Notes: generated by a model not told the origin, from the sequence alone. Numbered from the stretch's first letter, positions 7,625-17,786 are shown. The stretch: DNA of 20,182 bases from Nigerium sp. (GCA_016711325.1 JADJTH010000006.1:1-20182); one strand, 5' to 3'. Numbers and translations are program-made.

Positions 7625-7630
7625 TACGAT
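7625..7630 (+). promoter_or_regulatory. -10 box of the clpB promoter
   Basis: TACGAT, preceded by TGG as a partial extended -10, lies 30 nt before the clpB ATG. A possible -35, TTGAGC (7600-7605), lies within the left arm of the operator at a long 19-bp spacing. The ribosome binding site CGGAGGAG follows at 7647-7654. Confidence 0.5.
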
Positions 7631-7659
7631 GGTGCCAGTTGCACCTCGGAGGAGATCCC

Positions 7660-10240
<2,581 letters not shown>

Positions 10241-10315
10241 CCAGCGCCGGCGAGCGTGCCGCGACCGTCCGAGGCGCGCCAACCCGATCCCTTCCCCGTT
10301 GTCGTACGCACTGGT

Positions 10316-10321
10316 TAGGGT
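10316..10321 (+). promoter_or_regulatory. -10 box candidate for the alpha/beta hydrolase gene
   Basis: TAGGGT within GTTAGGGT lies 32 nt upstream of the hydrolase ATG. No -35 element is found at a normal distance: TTGTCG at 10299-10304 is only 11 bp away. The short leader carries GAGGAGGA just before the start. Confidence 0.35.
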
Positions 10322-10353
10322 CGGGCCCAGACAACCGTCCCTGAGGAGGACCC

Positions 10354-11184
10354 ATGCCGAAGCTCACCCTTCCCGGCGAGGCCGGGATCCAGCTGCACTA
10401 CACCGACTCGGGCGGCGACGGGCGCCCTGTCGTCCTCATCCATGGCTGGCCCATGTCGGGGGCGTCGTTCGACGCCAATGTGCCGGCGCTGACCGCTGCC
10501 GGCCACCGCGTGGTGACGTACGACCGCCGGGGCTTCGGTCAGTCCGACCAGCCGACAGACGGCTACGACTACGACACGCTGGCCTCCGACCTCAACGACC
10601 TCATGACCGGGCTCGACCTCACGGACGCCGTCATCCTCGGCTTCTCGATGGGTGGCGGTGAGGTGGCGCGCTACATCGCCACCTACGGTGAGGACCGGCT
10701 GGCGGGCGCCGTCCTGTCCGGCTCGATCTGCCCGGCGCTCGGCAAGACCGACGACAACCCCGACGGGGCCATGCCGCTGGACGCCTTCGAGGGCATGGCC
10801 CAGCAGTGCGAGGCCGACCAGCCCGCCTTCCTCGACCAGTTCACGACCTGGTTCTTCAGCAACAACGAGGGCCTCACCGTGCCCGAAGAGGTCAGGCAGC
10901 AGGCGTTGGCGATCGCGCTGCAGGCGTCCCCGGTGGCGGGGCCGGCCTGCATCCGCATCTGGCCGACCGACCTGCGCGACGACTGCGCCAAGATCACCGT
11001 CCCGCTGCTGGTCATCCACGGTGACGGCGACCAGAACGTCCCGCTGGCCGCCTCCGGCGCGCGGATGCCCCAGGTCGTGCCGCACGCCCGCCTGCACGTG
11101 ATCGAGGGGGGACCACACGGCGCCAACGTCAGCCACACGGACGAGTGGGACCGCGTCCTGGCGGAGTTCCTCGGCGGGCTGTGA
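10354..11184 (+). CDS. alpha/beta hydrolase (non-heme chloroperoxidase/arylesterase type)
   Basis: This 276-residue cytosolic enzyme has the complete alpha/beta-hydrolase catalytic set: oxyanion motif HGWP (30-33), nucleophile elbow GFSMG with Ser98, the acid Asp226 in IHGDGDQNVP, and His255 in EGGPHG. The YDRRGFGQSDQP segment (57-67) and overall length are typical of the group annotated as cofactor-free haloperoxidases, arylesterases or perhydrolases. Halogenation in that family is usually a side activity, so an ester or lactone substrate is more likely. The ATG at 10354 is fixed by GAGGAGGA just upstream. It is separated from clpB by 113 bp with its own -10 candidate, and the next gene starts 4 bp after its stop, so these two form an operon. 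Confidence 0.9.
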   Translation: MPKLTLPGEAGIQLHYTDSGGDGRPVVLIHGWPMSGASFDANVPALTAAGHRVVTYDRRGFGQSDQPTDGYDYDTLASDLNDLMTGLDLTDAVILGFSMGGGEVARYIATYGEDRLAGAVLSGSICPALGKTDDNPDGAMPLDAFEGMAQQCEADQPAFLDQFTTWFFSNNEGLTVPEEVRQQALAIALQASPVAGPACIRIWPTDLRDDCAKITVPLLVIHGDGDQNVPLAASGARMPQVVPHARLHVIEGGPHGANVSHTDEWDRVLAEFLGGL

Positions 11185-11188
11185 CCGG

Positions 11189-12004
11189 GTGGCCGAACGA
11201 CTGACCCGCGACCCGTTCCGTCCGGGGGCGTTCCGGGTGATGTTCGGCGACACGGCCCAGTCGTGGGTCGACCCCTCCGACCCGCTGCACCTGGAGTTCG
11301 AGTATGTGCAGCGGGTCGCCGAGGCGCTCGAGTTGACGGTGCTTGCGCGCCCGGTCGGGGAACGGGTCCGCGTCGTGCACCTCGGGGGAGCGGGCATGAC
11401 GATCCCCCGTTGGGTCTCGGTGCGGCGTCCCCACACCGCGCAGGTGGTCTGCGAGCCCGACGTCGAGCTGACCGAGGAGGTGCGGCGCCTGGTGCCGCTC
11501 CCGGCCGCGAGCGGCATCAAGGTGCGGGCCGTCGACGGCCGCTCCGGGGTGGCCGCCATGCCCGACGACTGGCTGGACGCCCTGGTGGTGGACGCCTTCG
11601 ACGGCTCCTCGGTGCCGGGTGACCTCGTCACCGAGGAGTTCTGGGCCGAGGCGGCACGGGTGGCGCGACCCGGCGCGGTGGTCATCGCCAACATCACCGA
11701 CCGCGCGCCCTTCGGCTGGGCCAAGCGGGTGGTCGCCGGGGTGCGGCAGCCGTTCCCGAACGCGGTGGTCAGCGCCGAGGCCGCGGTGTGGAAGGGGCGC
11801 CGCTTCGGCAATGTCGTCGTCGTCGCCTCGGACGCCGCCCTCCCCGTGCCGGGGCTCGAGCAACGCGCCCACCGGGCCGCCTTCCCCTACCAGCTCCTGT
11901 CCGACCGGGCGCTGCACCGCTGGCTCGGTGGGGCGCAGCCGTTCACGGACGCCGACGCCACGCCGTCGCCCGCCGCCCCGCGCGGCAGGTCCTGGTTCTC
12001 GTGA
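11189..12004 (+). CDS. spermidine-synthase-like methyltransferase-fold protein
   Basis: This 271-residue protein resembles polyamine aminopropyltransferases. It has a Rossmann segment VVHLGGAGMTIPRWVSVRRP (about 68-87), an acidic residue ending the next strand (VVCEPD) and VDAFDGSSVPGDLVTEEFW, where real spermidine synthases keep catalytic Asp residues. It lacks the N-terminal tetramerisation strands of classic SpeE and the membrane half of fused MFS/spermidine synthase proteins, so true synthase activity is doubtful. Actinobacterial proteins of this kind are usually annotated only as spermidine-synthase-like. The GTG at 11189 lies 4 bp after the hydrolase stop with no strong ribosome binding site, suggesting coupled translation. 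The conserved region begins within 15 residues, which supports this start. pyrE follows 32 bp later from its own promoter. Confidence 0.8.
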   Translation: MAERLTRDPFRPGAFRVMFGDTAQSWVDPSDPLHLEFEYVQRVAEALELTVLARPVGERVRVVHLGGAGMTIPRWVSVRRPHTAQVVCEPDVELTEEVRRLVPLPAASGIKVRAVDGRSGVAAMPDDWLDALVVDAFDGSSVPGDLVTEEFWAEAARVARPGAVVIANITDRAPFGWAKRVVAGVRQPFPNAVVSAEAAVWKGRRFGNVVVVASDAALPVPGLEQRAHRAAFPYQLLSDRALHRWLGGAQPFTDADATPSPAAPRGRSWFS

Positions 12005-12023
12005 GCGCGGGGGCCCTGGTCGG

Positions 12024-12029
12024 TAGGCT
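12024..12029 (+). promoter_or_regulatory. -10 box of a leaderless promoter for pyrE
   Basis: TAGGCT ends exactly 7 nt before the pyrE ATG at 12037, with no ribosome binding site between them. GTGAGC at 12001-12006 is a weak -35 at 17 bp. The same TAGGNT-7-ATG layout occurs before the genes at 14950 and 17973. Confidence 0.55.
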
Positions 12030-12036
12030 GCGGCCC

Positions 12037-12579
12037 ATGTCCGACCGCGCCGCCCTCATCGAGCACATCCTGCACCTGGCCGTCGTCCACGGGTCGGTGA
12101 CCCTGGCGTCCGGAAGGCAGGCCGAGTACTACGTCGACCTCCGCCGCGTCACCCTGGACGGTGCAGCGGCCCCGCTGGTCGGACGCGTGATGCGCGAACT
12201 GGTCGCCGACTGGCAGTTCGAGGCGGCCGGCGGCCTGACGCTCGGCGCCGATCCGGTGGCGGTCGCGATGCTGCACGCCGCGGCGGCAGCGGGGGAGCGG
12301 CTCGACGCGTTCGTCGTGCGCAAGGAGTCCAAGGCCCACGGCCTGCAGCGCCAGATCGAGGGCACCGAGGTGGCCGGCCGCCGCGTCCTCGTCGTGGAGG
12401 ACACCTCGACCACCGGGGGATCGGTCATGCAGGCGGTGGAGGCCGTCCGGGCCGCGGGCGGCATCATCGTGGGCGTCGCGACGATCGTCGACCGCGACAC
12501 CGGCGTCCGCGAGCGCATCGAGGGCGAGGGGCTGCCCTACCGCTTCGCCTTCGACCTCGCCGACCTCGGTCTGGCCTGA
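12037..12579 (+). CDS. pyrE: orotate phosphoribosyltransferase
   Basis: PyrE joins orotate to PRPP to give orotidine monophosphate in pyrimidine synthesis. The 180-residue protein has HGSVTLASGRQAEYYVDLRRVTL (residues 18-40), FVVRKESKAHGL (92-103), whose Lys residues lie in the flexible catalytic loop, and the PRPP-binding motif VLVVEDTSTTGGS (117-129). The length is normal for the short actinobacterial form. The ATG at 12037 begins the conserved sequence and follows a -10 box by 7 nt, so the transcript is probably leaderless. An open frame further upstream inside the preceding gene is not used. It is monocistronic or followed weakly by lemA, which has its own promoter. Confidence 0.95.
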   Translation: MSDRAALIEHILHLAVVHGSVTLASGRQAEYYVDLRRVTLDGAAAPLVGRVMRELVADWQFEAAGGLTLGADPVAVAMLHAAAAAGERLDAFVVRKESKAHGLQRQIEGTEVAGRRVLVVEDTSTTGGSVMQAVEAVRAAGGIIVGVATIVDRDTGVRERIEGEGLPYRFAFDLADLGLA

Positions 12580-12627
12580 GCGACCCGGGTCCGGGCCCGC
12601 CCTCTCGAAGGACAGCCGCCGTGCGGT

Positions 12628-12656
12628 TAGGGTGGGAGTCGCTGGGCATCCCCAGC
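12628..12656 (+). promoter_or_regulatory. -10 box and hairpin upstream of the lemA gene
   Basis: TAGGGT (12628-12633) could serve lemA, with a weak -35 TCGAAG at 12605-12610 and 17 bp between them. Just downstream is a perfect hairpin, GCTGGG (12641-12646), loop CATC, CCCAGC (12651-12656), which would lie at the 5' end of the mRNA and may protect it. Alternatively the hairpin ends pyrE transcription. Confidence 0.35.
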
Positions 12657-12676
12657 ACCCGATCTGAGGAGTGCAC

Positions 12677-13441
12677 ATGGACCCCATCAGCGCGATCCTG
12701 CTGATCCTGGCCCTCGTGGTCGTCGTGGCCGTCGGCTGGGGAGTCGGCGCGTACAACGGCTTCGTCCGGCTGCGCAACGTCATCCAGGAGTCCTGGCGTC
12801 AGGTCGACGTCGAACTCAACCGGCGCTACGAACTCATCCCGAACCTGATCGAGACCGTGCGTGCCTACGCGGCCCACGAGCGGAACACCCTGACCGAGAT
12901 CACCAGCCTGCGGACGCGCGCCCAGAGCCTGGCGCAGGCCGAGGGCGGTCACGCCCCCTCACCCGAGCGCGCCCAGGTGGAGGAGCAGTTGTCGGGCGCG
13001 GTGCGCAACCTGATGGTCAGCGTCGAGGCGTACCCGCAGCTGCAGAGCAACCAGAACTTCCTCGAGCTCCAGCGGCAGCTCGCCGAGACCGAGGACCGGA
13101 TCGCGAACGGCCGCCGCTACTACAACGCGAACGTCCGCAACTACAACGTCAAGGTCGAGTCGGTTCCCAGCAACGTCCTGGCGAACATGTTCCGGTTCGA
13201 GAAGGCCACCTACTTCGAGGTGAACGACCCCGCCGTGCGCCGGGCCCCCGACGTCAGTTTCGGCGAGATCAGCTACCGCGGAGACGCCCCCGAGGTGCCG
13301 CGCCGCGAGGCCCCCGGCGAGGTCGGCCAGGGCGATCGCGACGCGCTGCCCAACCCGCAGGCGGACGCCGCACCGCCCAGCTACCAGCCCCAGCGCCAGG
13401 ATCCTGCCGGCCCCGGGTACCTGCCGCCGCGGCAGGCCTGA
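12677..13441 (+). CDS. LemA family membrane protein
   Basis: This 254-residue protein has one N-terminal transmembrane helix (residues ~5-25, ILLILALVVVVAVGWGVG) followed by NGFVRLRNVIQESWRQVDVELNRRYELIPNLI, the LemA signature. A helical domain follows, with NFLELQRQLAETEDRIANGRRYYNANVRNYN (split about residues 136-165). LemA proteins are predicted to have a short N-terminus outside and a helical cytosolic or periplasmic domain; their role is not well known. The last ~50 residues are rich in Pro, Gln and Ala (PPSYQPQRQDPAGPGYLPPRQA region) and look disordered, an addition beyond the core family. The ATG at 12677 is preferred over the GTG two codons earlier because TGAGGA sits 6 nt before it. 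It ends 12 bp from the stop of the convergent dedA gene. Confidence 0.9.
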   Translation: MDPISAILLILALVVVVAVGWGVGAYNGFVRLRNVIQESWRQVDVELNRRYELIPNLIETVRAYAAHERNTLTEITSLRTRAQSLAQAEGGHAPSPERAQVEEQLSGAVRNLMVSVEAYPQLQSNQNFLELQRQLAETEDRIANGRRYYNANVRNYNVKVESVPSNVLANMFRFEKATYFEVNDPAVRRAPDVSFGEISYRGDAPEVPRREAPGEVGQGDRDALPNPQADAAPPSYQPQRQDPAGPGYLPPRQA

Positions 13442-13453
13442 CGGTCCGAGGAG

Positions 13454-14158
13454 TTACTCGGCGACCGGGGCGCGCTTCGACTTGCGGCGCTCGTTGAGGA
13501 ACTCGAACGCCATGGGCAGCACCGAGATCAGCACGATGGCGATCAGGACGGCGTCGATGTTGTTCTTGATGAACGGAATGGTGCCGAGGAAGTAGCCCAG
13601 CAGGGTGACACCCGCGGCCCACACCACGGCGCCGATGCCCGTCCACGTGATGAAGGTGCGGAAGCTCATGCCCGCAGCGCCCGCCACCATCGTGACGAAC
13701 GTCCGCACGAAGGGGATGAAGCGACCGAGCACGAGGGCCTTGGCGCCGTACTTCTCGAAGAAGACGTGGGTCTGGGTCAGGTGCCGGGTGCTGAAGACCT
13801 TGCCGAAGAACCCCGATCGCGGCTTGAACAGCCACGGCGAAATGGTCTTGCCGACCCAGTAGCCGACCACGTTGCCGAGGACGGCCGCCACGACGAGGAC
13901 CAGCATGGCCACCCCCAGCGTCGACGGCTTGTCGAGATCGCCGAAGTGGATGATCGCGGCATCGTTCGCGACGAACATGCCCACGGCGAAGAGCAGGGAG
14001 TCGCCGGGCAGCACCGGGAAGATGGCGCACTCGACGAAGATGATCAGGGCGGCGCCCCACAGCGCCCAGTTGCCCAGGGATGTGAGCAGGTACTCGGGGT
14101 CGAGCCAGTCGGGCAGCAGCATCGGGACAAGAAGCGGGAGCAAAGGCGTCACAAGCAT
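13454..14158 (-). CDS. DedA-family membrane protein
   Basis: This integral membrane protein of up to 234 residues belongs to the DedA/SNARE-associated family, whose members act in lipid recycling (several flip undecaprenyl phosphate or phospholipids) and membrane potential. The family motifs are clear: FVECAIFPVLPGDSLLF (about 41-57) and GRFIPFVRTFVTMVAGAAGM (about 144-163), whose Arg residues are needed for function in E. coli relatives. Several hydrophobic helices span the rest, and the C-terminus is basic (ERRKSKR). The start is uncertain: ATG 14156-14158 has no ribosome binding site, and TACCCT on the minus strand ends 8 nt before the third codon, GTG (14150-14152), which may be the true leaderless start. 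It is divergent from the trmH-like gene and convergent with lemA. Confidence 0.9.
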   Translation of the reverse strand: MLVTPLLPLLVPMLLPDWLDPEYLLTSLGNWALWGAALIIFVECAIFPVLPGDSLLFAVGMFVANDAAIIHFGDLDKPSTLGVAMLVLVVAAVLGNVVGYWVGKTISPWLFKPRSGFFGKVFSTRHLTQTHVFFEKYGAKALVLGRFIPFVRTFVTMVAGAAGMSFRTFITWTGIGAVVWAAGVTLLGYFLGTIPFIKNNIDAVLIAIVLISVLPMAFEFLNERRKSKRAPVAE

Positions 14159-14299
14159 TCAGGGTAGTCGACCGCCCTGAGAGCGGCCGAAGCCGGTGCC
14201 GTGGTTGCCCTGCGCGGCGGACCCGGTCGTCATCGCGGTGGACGCCGTGGCAGGCTTCGCTGCGGCGCGCAGGGCGTCCGCGACAAGGGAGGGGACCAG

Positions 14300-14939
14300 A
14301 TGGACGGGCCACCGTCGGACGCCGAGCGTCGGCGTCGGCCCGCATCCCGCGCCCTGGCCGGACGACCCCCGCCTCGATCCCGACCTGCTCGACCACGGCG
14401 ACCGGCGCAACGTGATCGACCGGTACCGCTACTGGCGGCTCGAGGCGATCGTCGCCGACCTGGACGACCGGCGCGCGCCCCTGCACGTGGCGATCCAGAA
14501 CTTCGAGCACGACTTCAACATCGGCTCGGTCGTCCGCACCGCCAACGCGTTCAACGTCGCCGGCGTCCACATCCTCGGCCGCCGCCGCTGGAACCGCCGC
14601 GGGGCGATGGTCACCGACCGCTACCTGCACGTCCACCATCACGCCGACGCCGGCGCGTTCGCGGCGTGGCTCGCCGAGCGCGGCATCACGCCCGTCGGTG
14701 TCGACAACGTGCCCGGGTCGGTGCCCCTCGAAGCCACCGCGCTGCCGCGGGACTGCTGCCTGGTGTTCGGCTCGGAGGGCCCGGGCCTGACCGACGAGGT
14801 CGTGGCGCACTGTGCGCAACTGGTCGCGATCAGCCAGTCCGGCTCGACCCGGTCGCTCAACGCGGGTGCCGCCGCGGCCATCGCCATGTACCACTGGACG
14901 CTGCAGCACGGCACGGGGGAGCGCTGGTTCCACGGGTAG
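14300..14939 (+). CDS. TrmH/SpoU-family RNA 2'-O-methyltransferase, frameshifted near the start
   Basis: This SPOUT-fold enzyme is predicted to methylate a ribose 2'-OH in rRNA or tRNA using S-adenosylmethionine. The motifs are HVAIQNFEHDFNIGSVVRTANAF (with catalytic Arg and Asn), CCLVFGSEGPGLTDEV and STRSLNAGAAAAIAMYHW, in the family's order. The conserved body, from VGVGPHPAPWPDDPRLD on, reads to TAG 14937-14939. The best start by far, ATG 14300 behind GGGAGGGG, is one base out of frame with that body. Skipping the C at about 14327 gives MDGPPSDAE followed by VGVGPHP, which looks like a normal actinobacterial N-terminus. The in-frame alternative is GTG 14196 (or 14238/14247) with no ribosome binding site and an unconserved extension. 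I infer a one-base insertion. The stop codon is part of the next gene's -10 box. Confidence 0.85.
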
Positions 14940-14942
14940 GAT
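14937..14942 (+). promoter_or_regulatory. -10 box of a leaderless promoter for the small membrane protein gene
   Basis: TAGGAT, whose first three bases are the stop codon of the methyltransferase gene, ends 7 nt before the ATG at 14950. There is no ribosome binding site in the gap. Confidence 0.55.
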
Positions 14943-14949
14943 CGCCGCC

Positions 14950-15576
14950 ATGAGCCAGCCTGTTCCTGCGCGTTCGGCGGGACCCGCCGATCCGGGCGAG
15001 CAGGCCCGCCGCCCGGGTGGCCGGTCCCGGCCCGGCCGCGGCGCCGGCGCCTCGATGGACGCCCCGGGCCTCGACCACCCGGTGCTTCCTACGACCCGGC
15101 GCCCGCCGGAGTGGTGGCCGCCGCGGCGGGCCATGATCGGCCGGATCGTCGGGCTGGTCATCTCGGCGGGCCTCTGGGGGGTGATCGCCTGGTTCAACCG
15201 CGACAACCTCGACGCTGTCTTCTGGGTCATCCTGGGCCTCAGCATGGGCGTCACGCTCGTGTTTCTCGTCGTGTCGATCGCCCGCACCGTGCGCGCCAAA
15301 GCCGAGCTCAAGAACCTGCACGAAGGACTGGCCCTCGGTATCGGACGCGGCGGGCTTCACCTGGACACCTATCTGGCCTGGGAGGACGTCGACCATCTCG
15401 TCGCCGTTCCCGGCGGCGGCCGCGGCAGCGGACGCCTCATCGTCGTCGCCACCAACGGCACCTGGCGCGAGGTGCCGATCGACTGGCTCAGCCACGCCCC
15501 CTCCGCGGTCGACGGCGCCGTCCGTGCCCTGTCGGGCAACCGGTTCCACATCGATCTCGACCCGCTGGACGCCTAG
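14950..15576 (+). CDS. hypothetical membrane protein with two helices and a C-terminal strand-rich domain
   Basis: I do not recognise a named family. The 208 residues start with about 55 disordered, Pro/Arg/Gly-rich residues, then WWPPRRAMIGR, then two transmembrane helices (about 62-80, IVGLVISAGLWGVIAWF, and about 90-112, VFWVILGLSMGVTLVFLVVSI) joined by a short loop. The remaining ~95 residues form a strand-rich domain (ALGIGRGGLHLDTYLAWEDV, then LIVVATNGTWREVPIDWL) resembling bacterial PH-like domains, probably cytosolic. The ATG at 14950 lies 7 nt after TAGGAT, so the message is probably leaderless. It sits 10 bp after the methyltransferase gene and about 200 bp before the aldolase gene. 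Similar small proteins are widespread in actinobacteria, and their role is unknown. Confidence 0.78.
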   Translation: MSQPVPARSAGPADPGEQARRPGGRSRPGRGAGASMDAPGLDHPVLPTTRRPPEWWPPRRAMIGRIVGLVISAGLWGVIAWFNRDNLDAVFWVILGLSMGVTLVFLVVSIARTVRAKAELKNLHEGLALGIGRGGLHLDTYLAWEDVDHLVAVPGGGRGSGRLIVVATNGTWREVPIDWLSHAPSAVDGAVRALSGNRFHIDLDPLDA

Positions 15577-15581
15577 TGGCG

Positions 15582-15639
15582 TGTCGCGTCCTGGCCGCCG
15601 GACCCCACGATTGAGGCGCGACAGGGCACCAGTGTCGCG
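15582..15639 (+). repeat. three copies of TGTCGCG able to form two exclusive hairpins
   Basis: TGTCGCG occurs at 15582-15588 and 15633-15639, with its reverse complement CGCGACA at 15617-15623 between them. The middle copy can pair with either flank (28-nt or 9-nt loop) but not both. It lies just after the stop of the membrane protein gene and about 140 bp before fba. It probably ends or stabilises the upstream transcript. There is no U-run. The rest of the 15640-15768 gap shows no promoter I trust. Confidence 0.35.
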
Positions 15640-15780
15640 TGCGTCAGAACACCGGGACCCACGCGCGGTTCACCGCGGCCAGCACGGCGGCGTCCATCAC
15701 CTGGATCGAACAGGGGGCGTGCGCGGAGGTTTTGCTGTTGAATGGAGGTTGTTCGTCGAGCACCCACCAAGGAGTGACAG

Positions 15781-16800
15781 ATGCCCATTGCAACACCTGA
15801 CGTTTACGCCGAGATGATCGACCGCGCGAAGTCCAAGGGCTTCGCCTACCCGGCCATCAACGTGACCTCGTCGCAGACCCTCAACGCCGCGATCAAGGGC
15901 TTCGCGGACGCCGGCAGCGACGGCATCATCCAGGTCTCGACCGGCGGCGCCGAGTACGCCTCCGGCCAGAACGTGAAGGAGATGGTCACGGGCGCGGTGG
16001 CGCTCGCCGAGTTCGCCCACGTGGTGGCCAAGAAGTACTCGATCAACATCGCCGTGCACACCGACCACTGCCCCAAGGACAAGCTGGACACGTACGTCCG
16101 CCCGCTCCTTGAAGTCTCCGCCGAGCGCGTCCGTGCGGGCCAGGATCCGCTGTTCCAGTCGCACATGTGGGACGGCTCGGCCGTTCCGATGGACGAGAAC
16201 CTGCAGATCGCCGAAGAGCTGCTGGCCAAGACCTCGTTCAACAAGCAGATCCTCGAGATCGAGGTCGGCATCGTCGGCGGCGAGGAGGACGGCGTCGCCC
16301 ACGAGATCAACGACGAGTTGTACTCGACGGTCGACGACGGCTTCGCCACCGCCGCGGCGCTCGGTCTGGGCGAGAACGGCCGCTACCTGACGGCGCTCAC
16401 CTTCGGCAACGTGCACGGCGTGTACAAGCCGGGCGGGGTCAAGCTGCGTCCCGAGGTGCTCAAGGAGATCCAGGACGCGGTGGGCGCGAAGTACGGCAAG
16501 GACCGCCCGTTCGACCTGGTCTTCCACGGCGGCTCGGGCTCCTCGCCGCAGGAGATCGCCGACGCCGTGAAGTACGGCGTCGTCAAGATGAACGTCGACA
16601 CCGACACCCAGTACGCCTTCACGCGTCCGGTGGTCGACTGGATGTTCAAGAACTACGACGGCGTCCTCAAGATCGACGGCGAGGTCGGCAACAAGAAGAC
16701 CTACGACCCGCGCGCCTGGGGCAAGCAGGCAGAGGCGGCCATGGCCGCGCGCATCGTCGAGGCTTGTGAGAACCTCGGCTCGGTCGGCACCCACGTCTGA
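15781..16800 (+). CDS. fba: class II fructose-1,6-bisphosphate aldolase
   Basis: This enzyme splits fructose 1,6-bisphosphate into dihydroxyacetone phosphate and glyceraldehyde 3-phosphate in glycolysis and runs in reverse in gluconeogenesis, using a zinc ion. The 339-residue protein shows the class II hallmarks: VHTDHC with the catalytic Asp95 and zinc ligand His96, LEIEVGIVGGEEDGV (158-172), FGNVHG (His212), VFHGGSGSS (His249) and NVDTDTQYAFT (271-281). Length and motif spacing match the FbaA type used by actinobacteria. The ATG at 15781 has AAGGAG six bases upstream. Codon use is cleaner than in neighbours (Lys AAG, Asn AAC), as expected of a highly expressed gene. A strong hairpin terminator follows 15 bp after the stop. 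Confidence 0.97.
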   Translation: MPIATPDVYAEMIDRAKSKGFAYPAINVTSSQTLNAAIKGFADAGSDGIIQVSTGGAEYASGQNVKEMVTGAVALAEFAHVVAKKYSINIAVHTDHCPKDKLDTYVRPLLEVSAERVRAGQDPLFQSHMWDGSAVPMDENLQIAEELLAKTSFNKQILEIEVGIVGGEEDGVAHEINDELYSTVDDGFATAAALGLGENGRYLTALTFGNVHGVYKPGGVKLRPEVLKEIQDAVGAKYGKDRPFDLVFHGGSGSSPQEIADAVKYGVVKMNVDTDTQYAFTRPVVDWMFKNYDGVLKIDGEVGNKKTYDPRAWGKQAEAAMAARIVEACENLGSVGTHV

Positions 16801-16815
16801 TCCGGACCAACCGGT

Positions 16816-16859
16816 GCCAGCGGCGCCCCGTCCTCTGCGGAGGGCGGGGCGCCGCTGGC
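16816..16859 (+). terminator. strong GC-rich hairpin terminator after fba
   Basis: GCCAGCGGCGCCCCG (16816-16830) pairs perfectly with 16845-16859, and the stem continues inward (TCCTC with GAGGG, one G-U pair) to a TGCG tetraloop, about 20 bp in all. There is no U-run after it. It lies between the aldolase stop and the stop of the convergent broken gene, so it may serve both strands. Confidence 0.8.
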
Positions 16860-16872
16860 GTGTCGGCCGGCC

Positions 16873-17761
16873 TCAGCCGGCCCTGTCGGCGATGCCGAAG
16901 GACAACCCGAGCATGCCGTGGACCATGCCCCAGTTCGCGAACGAATCCCACAGCGGGGCGAGGAGCTGGCCGACCACGCCGAAGCGGCGGCGTCCCTCGG
17001 TGCGCACCAGTTCGGTGCCGCCGGGCGCGGGCGTGCAGATGAACGTGTCGTACAGCAGCGCCTCGCCGGCGTGCGGAGTGTCGAGCATCTCGGCGATCCA
17101 GGTGACGGTCTCGACGCCTTCGGCCGTCTCGCGCTTGTGGTGGTAACGCAGGGTCATCGTCGTGTCGCCGCGGCGGCCGCCGGCGGTCCCGCCGCCGGCG
17201 CCCGACCCGGACCCGGATCCCGAGCCCACAGCGCCGGGCGTGGCCGGCCGGCCCCGAGGACGCCGGCGACCAGCGCCGGCGGTGCTGACACGAAGAAGCG
17301 GACGCGGTGCGCGCGGGCGGGGGTGGACAGGACGGCCGTGTCGACGGGGACCCGCTCGGCGACGTACTGGTCGTCGGAACCAGCGGCCCGACTGGCGTGG
17401 CGGGCGCCAGCCGCCGGCGGACGCTTCCCGTCCGGCTCCTGACCACCAGGCCGGCGAGGGTCAGCGCCGGGGGCGGCCAGCCGGGCCAGCCGTTGACGGC
17501 GCCGCGCCGGGCCGGCCGCGGTCCACGCTCCCTCGCCGAGTTCGCGAATCGTGAGCGGAGGAAGCGCGGCGGCGTCCGTGGCAGCAGGGGGGAGGGCCGT
17601 CGGCTTCCCCCATCTCCGTGGCGTCCGAGCAGCCTGGCGGCCGAGCCGCCGAGGGCGAGCAGGCCCAGATAGAGGTGCTCCAGGTCGATCTCGCCGGCCC
17701 GGATGCGCGCCGCCTCCCGCCACGACGCCTGTGACCACAAGGCGACCAGTTTCGGGCTCAT
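16873..17761 (-). pseudogene. broken gene: Clp-N-like start and SRPBCC-like end, several frameshifts
   Basis: A clear minus-strand gene start is seen at ATG 17759-17761 with AAGGGGGAG just upstream. It encodes MSPKLVALWSQASWREAARI and then EIDLEHLYLGLLALGGSAARLLGRHG, like the Clp protease N-terminal domain. After about 50 residues the frame is lost. A second frame carries coding-looking text at about 17280-17400 (DQYVAERVPVDTAVLS, RVRFFVSAPPALVAGVL). A third carries the end, from about 17157 (MTLRYHHKRETAEGVETVTW, later VRTEGRRRFGVVGQLLAP and WGMVHGMLGLSFGIADRAG) to the stop at 16873. The end looks like the SRPBCC/polyketide-cyclase fold, which binds hydrophobic ligands. I infer one ~290-residue gene broken by at least two indels. 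Two adjacent genes are possible. GC in 17160-17660 is extreme, where sequencing errors are common. Its promoter is probably TAGGGT (17787-17792, minus strand). Confidence 0.6.
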
Positions 17762-17786
17762 CGGCTCCCCCTTCTCTTTACCGGCC

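Noticed and set aside
15644..15767. Minus-strand short ORF reading VLDEQPPFNSKT...MDAAVLAAVNRAWVPVF
   Set aside because: The text looks protein-like, but it is about 40 residues, has no ribosome binding site, runs antisense through the fba leader and matches nothing I know. Kept only as a note.
15640..15768. Possible tRNA or riboswitch in the gap before fba
   Set aside because: No cloverleaf, no GTTC-anchored T-arm with matching acceptor stem, and no known riboswitch core could be built.
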